Shown here: positions 22,895 through 34,654 of the stretch, piece by piece
Position numbering within the stretch: the stretch's first letter is position 1
How the letters are laid out: each line of letters begins with the position of its first letter
Assembly (NCBI RefSeq): GCF_000499845.2
Contig: NC_023758.2
Span: 9,196,619-9,260,618 of the forward strand
Direction of reading: 5' to 3'
DNA: 64,000 nt
DNA from: Phaseolus vulgaris
Taxonomy: Eukaryota > Streptophyta > Magnoliopsida > Fabales > Fabaceae
The notes under the pieces: model-generated
Database searches by the model: none
The model's input: only the letters and a program-made list of their open reading frames with translations
Told to the model about the DNA's origin: nothing
Position numbers and translations under genes: made by a program

Positions 22895-23384
22895 TGTTCC
22901 CGCCGGTCGACCTGGGTCGTCTTTAAGCGTGGCTTGTCCTCACGAGCTAGGACACCTTCGTTCTGCTCCGTCTGTGAGTACTTGAAAAGAAGTGAACAAA
23001 TGGGCGCCCTCGCGGTCGTTTGCACTTCGATGATCAAGTCAGCTAGCGAGAAACATCAAAGGGTGACGCACCCCCGTGTAGAACACTGTGACTGAATGCT
23101 CTGAGGGTGGTTGAAAACTATACTGAATGATTGAAACTGTGTTGCCCTAATCGTCTTGTGCTCACAGTGGGTGCGCAGCGAAAACAACGAGGGTTTGTGC
23201 TCTATGTAAAACTGCGAGAATTAGGTCAAAACTCGGATCCCCTTTCAAATGCCCCAAGGTGTCTTTTTATACATCTCTCGTGTTTAAAACGCGTTAAAGC
23301 GCATTGAAAGCGTATAAAAATATTCTTTGGAACGTTCAAATCTTAACTGAATTAGCGCGTACCTTGGTAAACTTTCACTGAAAC
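22895..23384 (-). repeat. Tat2 3' LTR, first segment
   Basis: It begins TGTTCCCGCCGG on the + strand and ends at GAAAC, where Tat3 is inserted. It continues at 41772. Confidence 0.9.
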
Positions 23385-24340
23385 TGATCCTGCCGGTTGA
23401 CTCGAGTGCAAGAGTCTTGCCACGTCAAAGGGTATCTTCTCTCGATCAGCTTCGCACCACGCTAGCCTTCGATCTCCACGTCTCAAAACCTCTCGAGAAC
23501 CTGAAGAAAACAAAGACACAGAATGGCGCCGCTGCGGCCGATCGCGCTCCGACGTTCAAGTTAGTGACGGAATCACCAAATATTAAGAGAGAAAAGCTAA
23601 ACTCAAGGAACCGTGTAAATGTTCTCTCAGCGTACTCAAGTGTTCTGAAAAACGTAAAGAAGTGTTCTAAACGCGCGAACCTCAGAAGTTCGTTAGAGTT
23701 CCTTATATACCTGAGCACTTTCTCTCTCCTGACGGTTACACCTCTGAACAAGTGGCTCGCATCCAGCTGTACACGTGTCACCATCTGGAGCCCCCTTCTA
23801 CTTGAGCGTCACCTCTACTCTTCAAGCTATTCGACTAAGTTACCCATGCAAGGAGTAACTCGGTGCGTAGCTCCCTTGGAGCGTGATCTCTTCTAAGTGG
23901 CGAGTACGGGGTGTCACCATGCACACCTTCTCTGTGGTCTCGCCTGCCGCTATCACGATCTGCTTCACTTGCGCATCATGCATGTTCTGGGAAACTGTTC
24001 CCTTGCCTCGACCTCTGGCTAGGGAATGATCATCTGATAACCTCATCCTTCGTGCCTGTACCTCTTGAAAGCCTTAAGCAAGCCTTCCTGATCTTACGGC
24101 GATGTGCCTCACTCGGCGGTCCCTAACCATCTGATCTCCTAGGACTCACATACGGCGACTATGACAAAAGCTTGGTGACCGCCGGTTATACATACTAGAG
24201 ATCGGAGAACGCCAAGTTAACAATTGGCGACTTCATAGACTTCCCGATGTGCTTCCCTTCTGCTAGCCATGTGTTCCGCTCAACGCGCCTATGTTATCGC
24301 TTGCTGCCACGTCATCACTTCCGACTACCCGATCGGTACA
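23385..24340 (-). repeat. Tat3 3' LTR
   Basis: It is 956 bp, TGATCCTGCC to CGGTACA on the + strand. The polypurine tract adjoins at 24341-24355 (- strand CTGTGGGGCTTG). The open frames inside it have no family resemblance and recur in the other LTR. Confidence 0.9.
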
Positions 24341-24938
24341 CAAGCCCCACAGTCTTAAGCTGAGACTTGACCAGCGAAAAGACTAAGAGGTCACGTCATC
24401 ATCGATCTACGTGGCTCTGGTGTAGATTTCCGTATGTCCGTACCCTCTGCTTTTCTGATGCTCCGCCAACCTCTTTTTCCATCAGTCGACACATGGCTTC
24501 ATCAACGGTCGTCTTCAACTGTAGTTTGCGCTTCCGAAAACGTTCGAAAAACCCTTAAACCCTTTGCGCTTCCACTGTTCCATCATCTTTCTTCACTCTC
24601 AAGCGTTCTAAGTATTTTCTCTGCGAACCACGAAGCTTCTCGTCTCTCTCAATCTCCAACTTTCTTCAACGCTCATCAGATCACAAAAAGGTAACCCTTT
24701 TACTCCTTCTATGGATATTTGCTGCATTTCAATCGGTTTGCATCATCCATTATCTGTCTGAAGCATATGTTGTGGGCTGTTTTTTCCTTTTCTCCTTTTC
24801 TCGTAACTTAGGGCTTCGTCCTTCATAACGTTTATCCCAGCGAACCCTTATTCGTTCGCTCTGTCTTCTTCGTCCTCAATTGAGTTGTTCTCTGTTATCC
24901 TCATTTCATCCCTTTCTCTTTCCTTTGCAGTTCCTACG
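24341..24938 (+). other. Leader of the Tat3 antisense gene, with an intron
   Basis: After the polypurine tract, a plausible 5' untranslated exon ends at AAAAAG/GTAACC (donor at 24691). An acceptor TTTGCAG ends at 24930, eight bases before the ATG at 24939. Tat2 has the same arrangement (donor 42975, acceptor 43193). I see no convincing promoter. Confidence 0.6.
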
Positions 24939-27900
24939 ATGGCTCACACGAAGTCCACCGCGAACCCTTCTTCTTCATCGCGAAACCCTCCACCCCAAGC
25001 GCGTAGGGTTGCCCCTAGGGCAAATCCTCCACCAGCGCGCAATCCATCACGAGCCTCTGGTGCTCCTTCTAATCAGGCTGAGAGGCCTACCTCTTCTCAC
25101 GCCAATCCCACTCAGGCAACTCCACCAGTCGCCGGAGGAGCCTCCCTTCCTCCGCAAGAGTACAAGGAGCTCTACCCTTGGGCCACCCGAACTTTGCTAA
25201 AAGAGACCTCCTCAATAAACACCGAGTTGGGCGTGCACCGACTGCGGAAAGGAGACCAATCCGACCTCTCCTTCCACAAAGAGCACGACAACAAAATGAC
25301 CGTGCTGCCCTGCCTCCCAGGGGAACCGATCTGCGCGAATAATAAGGGGAACAACGGCGAGTTGTTCTGCTTTATCTACACGACATTCTTCAAGAAAGTG
25401 AAGCTTAGGCTTCCTTTTACCCGCTTCGAGAGAGAGCTACTGACCGAGCTCAACGTCGCCCCTGCCCAGCTTCATCCCAACAGCTGGGTGTTCGTTAGGG
25501 CGTTCCAAATCATCTGCGCACACTTGGGGCTGCCGGCTTTAGTGGATGTCTTTCTGTTCCTGTTCGAGGCCAAGAATCTTGGAGATCGCCTCTGGATTAG
25601 CTTGAACGGGATCGCTGGGAGGTCAATCCTCTCGGTCTTCCAGCAATCTTACAAAGACTGGAAGGGGAAGTTCTTCAAGGTGTGCCAAAACGACCAAGAC
25701 CCTTCCCTACTCGACGGCTTCCCCTTGTACTGGGTACACAAGGGGAACAAAGACTCCAAAGAAAGCTTCAGGAGGCCAAGGAGTCCTGACAATATGGGGG
25801 AGTTAGACAAAGATCTCTGGCTCTTCTGGAAGAGTGTGGCTGCTGCCAACATCACCCTCCCCACCGCCTCAATAATCACCTTCGAGTTCCTTGAGGACCA
25901 ACTCGAAGCTCACATAGGTTAGCTCCTGCCCCAACACCAAGTTTTTCACTTTGAGTTAACATTAACTTAGCGTCTTCACCACTATATTTTTGGCATTTCA
26001 TTATTCTGTGTTGACTCCGATCTTTCATCCATGTACTGCTTGTGTTATCTCTGCATCAATATACTTGTGTCTTTTGCTTCTGTTTTGGTTGCTTACCTAT
26101 CCCTTATTTTGTGCAGATAATATGTTGGGCAAAGGGAAACTGGCAGAACTGAGGGCGATCGCCCGGTCTTATAAGCTCGCGGCAGGCTCCCAAACCGTGC
26201 CCAACTCGGTGGTGGAGATCGCCGCCGCTCAAGGCAAAACCCCTCCCCAAGGTGCAACCTCTTCCGGGGTCCTACTCGCCCCTCAAAGGAAAAAACTGAT
26301 CTTGAGGAAACCAAAAAGGAAAGCTCCTCAAGTGGTGCAAGAGGAAGAAGAGGATAAAGAAACCACCGAGGATGGCCTCGTTACCAAGAGGACAAGGGTG
26401 GCCCCCTCTTCACCACCTGCAATCCAAACACCAACACCGCCCTCACCTCCAACTCTACTACCACCAGTCCAAGCAACACCCTTTGATGGAAGAGGCCCAA
26501 GCACAAGCCCACATGCAAGCCCACCAAAGGGTAGATTTGGGCCAACCATAGAGTTATGGCCAAGAGGATCCAAGAAGACGTTCTTTTACATGTTCAAATG
26601 CCATAAACTCTAGTGTAGAGTAGACTTTAATTTCTTGTCAAAATTAGCATAGGAACTTTATTTGTAATTTTCTTAGAGTTAATTTTGGCACCTAAAACAC
26701 CAACCTAGGTAAACTTAGAGTTTCTAAAAAAACCTCTAAATTTACCAAGGCCGGTCTAGAAAGCCCATGGAGGGGGTGAGCATAAAAACTAGACACACCC
26801 CTCCCCATGTGCTCATTTGTGCACCCATGTGCCATGTGCACCCATGTGCTTCACATTTACATTTCATTTGGCTAGCATTAGGGTTGCATTATGGTCCTCC
26901 TTAGCCTATAAAAGGAGGAGCCTACACCTTGTATTTTCAAGTTTATTGTGAGTAAAGTTATGCTGCCCATTTGTGCTCAACTTTGCTTCTCCCTAGAATC
27001 CTAGGCTCTAAACTTCAATTCCTTCATCTTTTCCCTTGAGCTGGCCGAACCACTCAATACCCATACTTATCATGCACCTACAAGATCAACACCACTCTTA
27101 GGAGGATCTTGCTCACTCTCATTCATTGCTTCCGCCCCATACTCTACATTGATTCAAGAAGAACTTCATGAAAATGCCATCACCCTTGCCCACCGCACCC
27201 CCCAATGGTTGAAAGCAGCGACCCCAACTTCATAGAGAACCCTCCAAGCGCCTCCACGCCATTCGTATTTGTCGAAGAGGGTCCTCCCTCAACCACTTCT
27301 ATTGCCGGGGCCGCACCAAGAGGAGATGAGGTCGCTCATAACTCGCTGATACTCATAACAGAGTCTCCGACCTCACCACCACGCCAAGAAGCTCCCCTTG
27401 CCCTTCAAACTCAAGAGGGTGGTGGTGAAAGTTAGCACCAAACTCCTCCAGCACCTCCACCTTCAAACTCTTGTGCAACCTGCTGATGACCGAGCTGGAG
27501 CACTCAAGGCTGGAGGATGCCATGAACGCGGAGCTAAGAAGCACGCGCAAGGAGGCCTCCGACCTGCGCCAGAAACTGCACCTCCAAGTCCAAGAGAAGA
27601 TCGACTTGGAAAGCAAACTTGTCCCTTACAGGCTCAAGGTGGCGGACTTGGAGGCTGCAAAGAAGGCGGATGCGACCAAGATGGAAAACCTTGAGAAAAG
27701 GTCGGCGGATTGGGAGGTGCTCCTTGGGAAAGTTGAAAAGGAGAGGGACGATGCCATTGTTGAGCTCGCCAAAGCTCGAGAGGAGGCCACGAAGATTGTT
27801 GCAGAGTTGGCCCAGGCTCGGGACGAAGGCAAAAAGCCTGCTGAAGACCTAGCTCGAGCTCGTGAGGAAAAGGAAGAGCTGAAGAAACAAGCACAAGAGC

Positions 27901-28046
27901 TCGAGCAAAGCACCGCCCAAGTCCTCACCGTCGGGTTCGACGCCGCTCTGGAGCAGGATGCATGCCAATACCTTGAGCTCGACCTCTCTATGGTGTCAAT
28001 CTTCAACGAGGTGGTGGATGGGAAGATCGTACCCTCCGAAGACTAG
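24939..28046 (+). pseudogene. Tat3 antisense gene: Transposase_28-like domain plus coiled coil
   Basis: Exon 1 (24939-25917) encodes a Pro/Ser/Ala-rich N-terminus and a roughly 200-residue globular domain with 'RLPFTRFERELL' and 'NSWVFVRAFQIICAHLG', recalling the plant 'putative gypsy type transposon' family (Pfam Transposase_28, from memory). A GT-AG intron (25918-26116) joins in phase to exon 2 from 26117, which has a basic patch, an acidic stretch and a Pro-rich linker. A solo LTR interrupts at 26484-27182. After it the frame is shifted, and 27205-27435 plus 27471-28046 give the linker and a long coiled coil ending in a conserved acidic tail. It lies on the strand opposite gag-pol. Its role is unknown; it could be a captured host gene or an element gene. 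This copy is broken by the LTR and frameshifts, although exon 1 is clean. Confidence 0.75.
26484..27182 (-). mobile_element. Solo LTR of the G4 family (S1)
   Basis: It is 699 bp, closely matching the G4 LTRs and starting TGATGGAAGAGG in the element's sense direction. The TSD CCCTT lies at 26479-26483 and 27183-27187. Sense reads on the + strand here; the - label follows the G4 copy on the window only by convention. A TATAAAAG box lies at 26907-26914 on the + strand. No internal region is present, as expected from LTR-LTR recombination. Confidence 0.88.
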
Positions 28047-28980
28047 CTGCCTTCCTCCATCACCTTTCCTTTTGTAAAAACTTTATATGTAATTCTTCTA
28101 CTTATGTACTTGATCACATTCGTGTTCAAACTTGAATAGCCACTTTTGTATAACTTTTAATGTTGAGAAGTTGTTTTCTAATACTTCTCTTTAAATGCTT
28201 CTTACTTTTACTTGCTTTCACACACTGCTTCAAACTTGAATAAACTGTTAACTTCATAACAATTTATCAAACGGTTAACTCAAAGTAGAACTTGAGCAAC
28301 TATTAACTTTCAAGCGATGACATTTAATATAACTTGTGAACTTAAGGCAACAAACTTTAACATAAGTTACTTACTAGGCAGCAGGTTTTAACTTAAACTA
28401 GTATCACAATACAGTTTACCTGATCTGCCCAGCAAAGTGAGCCCTTATTCCTGTCATCACCTGGAATTCTTCTGATCGCCGTAGGGTTCTGGCGATGTGA
28501 ACTCTCTTGCCTTCATAACTTGACCATTGTTCCCTCATCTGGGGGGTAGAGGCGCCTCTCGGATCCTTCTCTACCTCCCTGAGTTTCAGAGAAATGAGCT
28601 GGATAGTGAGGTGTTCTCTTTGAACCTACCTTAGCTATCTTTTTAGCTTCTTTCACCCTTCACGCCGTACCTGAACTCGTTCAAGACGAGAATGATTTTA
28701 TCTGTCTTCGCACCGCCTACAAGCGTGGAAGCTTTCTCTGGTCTTACTAGGTCAATATTGATGTTTCACTTAAAGGGGGAAAGGCGTTTTCCTTCCTTCC
28801 CCACCGTTTAAGGTCACGAACACCCCTGACTTTTCAGTTCATCTTGCCTGAACTCACTCTGAGGTGAGAAGGACTTTTTCTGGTGCCTCAACTTGCCCAG
28901 GATGTACATCTCCTCCCCCCTGGATGCACTGAGGACTTTCAATCTTGCCTCTATCTGCTAATGCAGAGAGGTCTTTCAAT
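28047..28980. other. Tat3 3' region, non-coding
   Basis: This is sequence after the antisense gene and before the repeat array. The first 350 bases are AT-rich and the remainder contains loosely repeated GAGGAGGAC-like pieces. I see no gene. Confidence 0.5.
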
Positions 28981-28984
28981 CTGT

Positions 28985-29390
28985 TCTTGCTTGCACTCGC
29001 TCAAAGGCGAGGAGGAGTTCTTCTATTCTCGCCTGCTCTCACTCAACGGCGAGGAGGTCTTCTTCTGTTCTCGCCTGCACTCGCTCAAAGGCGAGAAGGA
29101 CTTTTTCTTGCTTGCACTCGCTCAAAGTCGAGGAGGACTTTTTCTTGCCTGCACTCGCTCAAAGTCGAGGAGGACTTTTTCTTGCCTGCACTCGCTCAAA
29201 GTCGAGGAGGACTTTCTCTTGCCTGCACTTGCTCAAAGTCGAGGAGGACTTTCTCTTGCCTGCACTCGCTCAAGTCGAGGAGGACTTTTTCTCTTTCTCG
29301 CCTGCACTCGCTCGAGGGCGAGGAGGTCTTTTTCTCTTCTCGCCTGCACTCGCTCGAGGGCGAGGAGGTCTTTTTCTCTTCTTGCCTCGG
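28985..29390. repeat. 37-bp tandem repeat array in the Tat3 3' region
   Basis: About ten copies of a unit with GCACTCGCTCAAAGTCGAGG, spaced exactly 37 bases in the centre (starts near 29077, 29114, 29151, 29188, 29225, 29262) and 41-43 bases at the flanks. The unit lacks stop codons in several frames, so long open frames of 98-242 codons cross it without being genes. Confidence 0.88.
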
Positions 29391-29424
29391 GACGCACGAG
29401 AGCGTTGAGGTCTTTAATTATCAC

Positions 29425-29575
29425 TGGTGCCTCCGATCACCGAAAGACGATGAGGACTTTAAAACTTTAACTACTGCCGCCGATCGCCGAAAAACGATGG
29501 GGACTTTAAAACTTTTAACTGGTGCCGCCAATCGCCGAAAGACGATGGGGACTTTAAAACTTTTAACTGAGAGCA
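29425..29575. repeat. Short tandem repeat, CCGAAA-ACGATG-GGACTTTAAAA type
   Basis: Three copies of an approximately 50-55 bp unit with GATCACCGAAAGACGATGAG and variants, directly after the 37-bp array and before the integrase gene's end. Confidence 0.7.
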
Positions 29576-29808
29576 TGCGATATAACTTTGAACTTGCCTT
29601 AAATCACGCACGAGCAATAAGGTCTTTTTTCGATTCTAAAAACTTTCAACATAAAAGGCATGCAAACTCATAAACTTAAGCTTGGAAACTCTTCTTTATT
29701 GGGTGGCCTCATTAAAAACCCTCCTTAGGGAAAAAAGAGTGCCCCCTTCAAAACTGTTTTAACAGAAAGCTTGTAAATCTCTTCATGTTCGTTTTTACTT
29801 ACAAAGCT

Positions 29809-32800
29809 TTAATTGTAATATAACTTCAGGTGTGTGGCGTTCCAGGTGCGAGGAATCGCCCCTCCTTCTAACGTCTCTAAGCGATAGGCGCCGTTCCCGA
29901 GCACCTCGGTTATTCTGAACGGTCCCGTCCACTTAGGCGATAACTTGTTCTCCATCTCGTACTGATGGGCCTTCCTTATCACCAGGTCGCCCTCTCTAAA
30001 CTGCCTTGGCATTAACCTGGAGTTGTATCTTCGCTCAATCCTCCTTTTTACTGCCTCGGCTTTTACTCTTGCCTCCTCCCTGACCTCATCCAGTAAATCC
30101 AGATTCAACCTTCTTTCTTCATTCGAGTCTTCTGCCACAAAGTTCTGGAATCTCGGCGAGCTCTCCTGGATTTCAACTGGAATCATTACATCACATCCAT
30201 AAACCAAGCTAAACGGGGTCTCGTGGGTTCCTGACTGCTCAGGGGTATGGTAAGCCCAAACTATGCGGTGTACCTCTTCAGCCCACGATCCCTTAGCTTT
30301 CTTTAGCCTTCTCTTTAAACCTCTCAGCAACACCCGATTGGCAGACTCTACTTGGCCATTTGTCTGTGGGTGCTCGACGGATGCAAACACCTGTTGTATT
30401 CCCACCTCTTCGCATAGCTTCTTCAATAGGTGACTTGCAAACTGAGTTCTGTTGTCCGACACCAGGCGCTTAGGCACACCAAACCGGCACACGAGATTCT
30501 TCCACACAAAACCTTCGATCTTATGTGCGGTGATCTGGGCTACTAGCTCCGCTTCGATCCACTTGGTGAAGTATTCAATCGCCACCACCAAGTACTTCAT
30601 CCGCCTGACCGCCAATGGGAAAGGTCCCAAAATGTAAATTCCCCAAGTGTGAAACGGCCAAGGGCTGTAAATCGACTTCAGCTCTTTTGGAGGCGCCTTG
30701 TGCCAATCGGCGTTCTGCTGACATTGTTTGCAACACTGTGCATACTTCTTGCAGTCCTCCCTCATCGTTGGGCAGTAATAACCTGCACGGAGAGTTCTTG
30801 CAGCCAGAGCTCGTCCCCCGATGTGACTCCCACATATACCTTCATGGAGCTCGGCCATAATTTTAGTGCATTTTTCTCCATGCACACATTCTAGGAGTGG
30901 GTGTGTAAACCCAAACCCGTACAGCTCGCCATCGATCATGGTGAACTTGCTGGAGTTCTTCTTTATCTTCCTAGCCTCCGTCGGATCCAGCGGGAGAAGG
31001 CCATCTGCCAGGTAGCGCTGGTATTGCGTTATCCATGTGTCTGGCTTATGCGTAGCGCAGACCTGCGCCACGTTCACCCTCTCCCCCTGATATGCTCTTA
31101 TTCTCGGCGATCTCAAGGTCTCCTGGGTCAAGGACCTGTGACTCCTCGCCGCTTTCTCCGTTGACTTGCTTATCTGAAGAACCTGGTGGTCTGCCACAAA
31201 TGCTCTAGGCGTCTTCAGAGTTTCTTGGATAACTGTCCTCTGCCTACCCCCCTTGCCCGAATTGGAGAGCTTGGCTAGCAAGTCAGCTCGGGCATTTTGC
31301 TCTCTGGGCACATGCACCACCTCAAACGAGGCAAAGGAACCCTTCAACTCCTGCACATACTCCAAGTAAGCCGCCATTTGTGGATCCTTGGCCTGGAACT
31401 TGCCTGTTACTTGTCCCGTTACCAATAATGAGTCACTCTTGGCCATTAACACCCTAGCCCCCATCTCCTTAGCCAACCAAATTCCGGCGATCAATGCCTC
31501 ATATTTTGCTTGATTGTTGTTGGCTTTAAAAGCAAATCTCAGGGACTGTTCTATCAGCACGCCGTTGGGCCCTTCCAGAATGACTCCAGCACCGCTACCC
31601 TGCTGGTTGGACGATCCGTCCACTGAAAGTACCCAACGGAAGTCGTCCCCCTCAACTCGTGCCACTTCCGACGAGAGCTCGACCACGAAATCAACGAAAA
31701 TCTGCCCCTTGATCGGTCCTCGGGGCTCGTACTTGATGTCGAACTCCGACAGCTCCACCGCCCACTTCACCATTCTCCCAGCTACATCGGGCTTCTTCAA
31801 GACTTTCTGGATAGGCAAGTCGGTCATTACCAGCACTGTAAAACTGTGAAAATAGTGGCGCAACCTCCTCGCCGAAAATACGACCGCCAGTGCAGCTTTC
31901 TCCAAGGCCTGATACCTGACTTCTGGGCCTTGCAACACCTTGCTGACGAAATAAATAGGCTTCTGATCTTGATCTTGGGCGAGCACCGCACTCACCCCCT
32001 CTCAGTTACAGCAAAATACAACCTGAGAGGGGTTCCCACCAAAGGTTTGCACAAAACCGGCGGGCTCGCCAGATATTCCTTAAGCTTCACGAAAGCTTCT
32101 TCGCATTCCTTCGACCAGACAAACTTATTGTTTCGCCTCAAGCATTGGAAATACGGATGGCCTTTCTCTCCACTAGCTGACACAAAACGAGACAGGGCGG
32201 CCATCCGACCTGTAAGCTGCTGCACTTCCTTCACGGTAGCCGGGCTCCTCATCGCCAAGATGGCAGCACACTTATCAGGATTTGCCTCTATTCCTCTTCC
32301 AGTTAAGAGGAAACCCAAGTACTTCCCTGCTTCCACGCCAAAAATGCACTTCTCGGGGTTTAGCTTTAATCTGAACTTGGCAATCGTGGTAAACAGCTCC
32401 TCCAGATCTGAGACGTGCTTGCTTTTCTCTAACGAGGTCACAACCATATCATCTACGTACGCTTGCACATTCCTTCCCAGCATCGGTGCAAGTACCTTAT
32501 CCATCAACCTTTGGTACGTGGCCCCTGCGTTCTTCAGCCCGAAGGGCATCACCTTGTAGCAGTAGCACGATCTCTCAGTCATGAAGGCGGTCTTCTCTTT
32601 ATCCATGGGATGCATCTTTATCTGGTTATACCCCGAGAAGGCGTCCAGAAAGCTCAGCAACTTGCACCCTGCTGCGCTATCGACCAGGGCATCTATGCTT
32701 GACAAAGGGTATGAATCCTTTGGACAAGCCTTGTTCAGTTCTGTGAAGTCGACGCACATGCGCCACTTCCCGTTGCTCTTCTTCACCAGTACGACATTAG

Positions 32801-32978
32801 CTAACCATTCAGGGTACTGGACCTCCCTGATATGGCCTGCGGCGAGGAACTTCTGCGTTTCATCCCTAATCGCCTGTCTTCTCTCCTCATTGAACTTCCT
32901 TCTTCTCTGTCGCACTGGTCTGACCTGTGTGTCCATTGCCAAATGGTGACACAAGAAGTCGGGGTCAATTCCCAGCAT
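29809..32978 (-). pseudogene. Tat3 pol: RT, dual RNase H, integrase, one frameshift
   Basis: Two overlapping - strand frames (32978-31992 and 31995-29809) form one Pol with a frameshift near 31995, between RT and its RNase H. RT shows 'QAYVDDMVV' near 32460. The archaeal-type RNase H begins near 'LSVDGSSNQQ'. Integrase has the H2C2 region and the later Asp ('VSDNRTQF') and Glu ('GQVESANR'), but the first catalytic Asp is Tyr ('GIYILG', where Tat1 has 'GIDILG'). Even if translated, the integrase should therefore be inactive. The start of RT lies in an overlapping frame upstream (32801-33100), so a second frameshift sits near 32980. Confidence 0.9.
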
Positions 32979-34654
32979 GTCTGAAGCAGACCAGCAAAAG
33001 CATCCAGATGCCGTTCTATCACCTTGGCGATCTGGTCTTGGAGCTCACCTTCCAAAGATCTTCCCAACTTGAATACCTTGCCCCCGATCTCCCTCTTGAG
33101 CCACTCCTCGACGGGTTTGGGTCTGGTTTCCCTGGCGATCACCGCCCTGGCGATTCCCGACTCCCTCGCTTCCTCTGGGCGGTTTCTCGCTTCTTCTTCC
33201 CGTCCGGCGCTCTTTCCCTCAACCTTAGCGTCTATCATGGTGACATCGCCTCCGGCGGCCACTTCCATCGCCGCATCAACAACTCGCCATTTTGTTGGCC
33301 TGGGCTTCACACCGGGAGGCGACGTCGTGGTGATGTAACTTACTGACCTTTTATTCTTGAGGCTATTTTCATAGCACTTCTTCGCCTCATTCTGGTCAGA
33401 TCTGATGGTGATCACCACCCCCTCCATTGATGGTAACTTAACCTTCACGTGCCTGGTTGAGGGCACAGCTCCTATTCTGTTGAGGGTTGGCCTTCCCAAC
33501 AGAATGTTATACGCTGAGGGGGTGTTCACAACGAGGTACTTGATCTTCTCCGTCCTCGAGGCCACCTCATCCGTGAACGTTGTTCTCAGCTCAATGTACC
33601 CCCTGACCTCCACCTGATCGCCAGTGAACCCATATAAGCATCCTCCATAGGGTCTTAGCTGGTCAAGGGGTAGTTGCAACTTGGTGAAAGTCGGCCAGAA
33701 CATCACATCTGCCGAGCTTCCCTGGTCCACCAGCACCCGATGGACCTTCCTTCCCGCCGTGACTAGCGAGACAACTATGGGATCGTTGTCGTGAGGCACA
33801 ACGTCCCTGAGATCCTACTTTGTGAACGTAATGTCACATCTGGCGAGTGATCTTCGAAAACATCCACTGCCATCACAGACCTTGCATACTTCTTTTGCTG
33901 TGACGCAGTGCATCCACCACCTAAGAAGCCTCCAGCGATGGTGTGGATCTCGCCATGGGTGGGCACTTCATGCTGCTGACCCTCACCACTCACCGGCTGA
34001 GAGCTCAACGCACCCCCCGTTCTCTTATCCAGCAGGTAATCATTCAAGAAGCCACTCTTGACCAGGTCGTCGAGCTGGTAACCCAGGGCCAAAAACGAAT
34101 CAAGGGTGTGACCAAAACTCGGGTGGAACTCACACCAGGCGTTTGGCTTTGGTCCTAACACCTTGTCGCCAACTTTCTCAGGCGCTTTAAGCCTGTCTGC
34201 TATGTTGGGAATGGCGATCAAATCCGCCAACCCCATGACAAACTTGTACCTTGGTGGGCGATTGAACTCCCTGGGGCGCCCTGGGCCCCTTCCCTTGTTT
34301 TTCTTTGGATCATAAGGATTGCGAGTCCTCTGATCCTTCTTAGCCACCATCGTCTCCAGCACCCTCTGCGGCTGGATTCTAGTCTGGGCTCGTGGCCTAG
34401 CAGGGGCCACGCTCCCTCTCTTCTCGGCGACCTCACTCTCGTCGCGATGTGGGCCACAGCAAGTCGCCGAACCTCAGCAAACGTGGCGGGGTGGGCCCTA
34501 ATCAGCGCCTCACAGAAAGGTCCCGGCAGCACGCCCTTTTTGAAGGCGTATACCAACATCTCCTCGTCTTTGGCAGGCGAGCGGACCATCTGTGCCCCAA
34601 AACGATTCAAATAGTCCCTGAGGGACTCTCCCTGATACTGCCTCACGTCGAACA
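32979..34654 (-). pseudogene. Tat3 gag C-terminal part, protease and linker
   Basis: Gag continues leftward from the G4 insertion at 34655 (frames 34655-34218 and 34410-33775, overlapping because of a frameshift near 34400). An altered zinc knuckle ('CEFHPSFGHTLDS', with the last Cys replaced) lies near 34110-34150. Protease (33799 onward) has the active-site 'VLVDQGSSADV' near 33700-33740. An acidic and basic linker leads to the RT. Another frameshift lies near 33800. The capsid N-terminus is on the other side of G4. Confidence 0.85.

Noticed and set aside
23417..23896. 159-codon + strand frame and its minus-strand partner in the Tat3 LTR
   Set aside because: The same frames recur at 40693-41322 because both lie in LTRs. 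No domain or codon pattern supports translation.
28985..29390. Regular repeats that might suggest a CRISPR array
   Set aside because: Units are head-to-tail without unique spacers, inside a plant retrotransposon 3' region, with no cas genes.
28883..29673. Three long overlapping + strand frames (195, 242 and 98 codons) rich in LACTRS and SRLHSL repeats
   Set aside because: They come from the 37-bp array, whose unit has no stop in several frames. No start context, intron or resemblance to a protein family.
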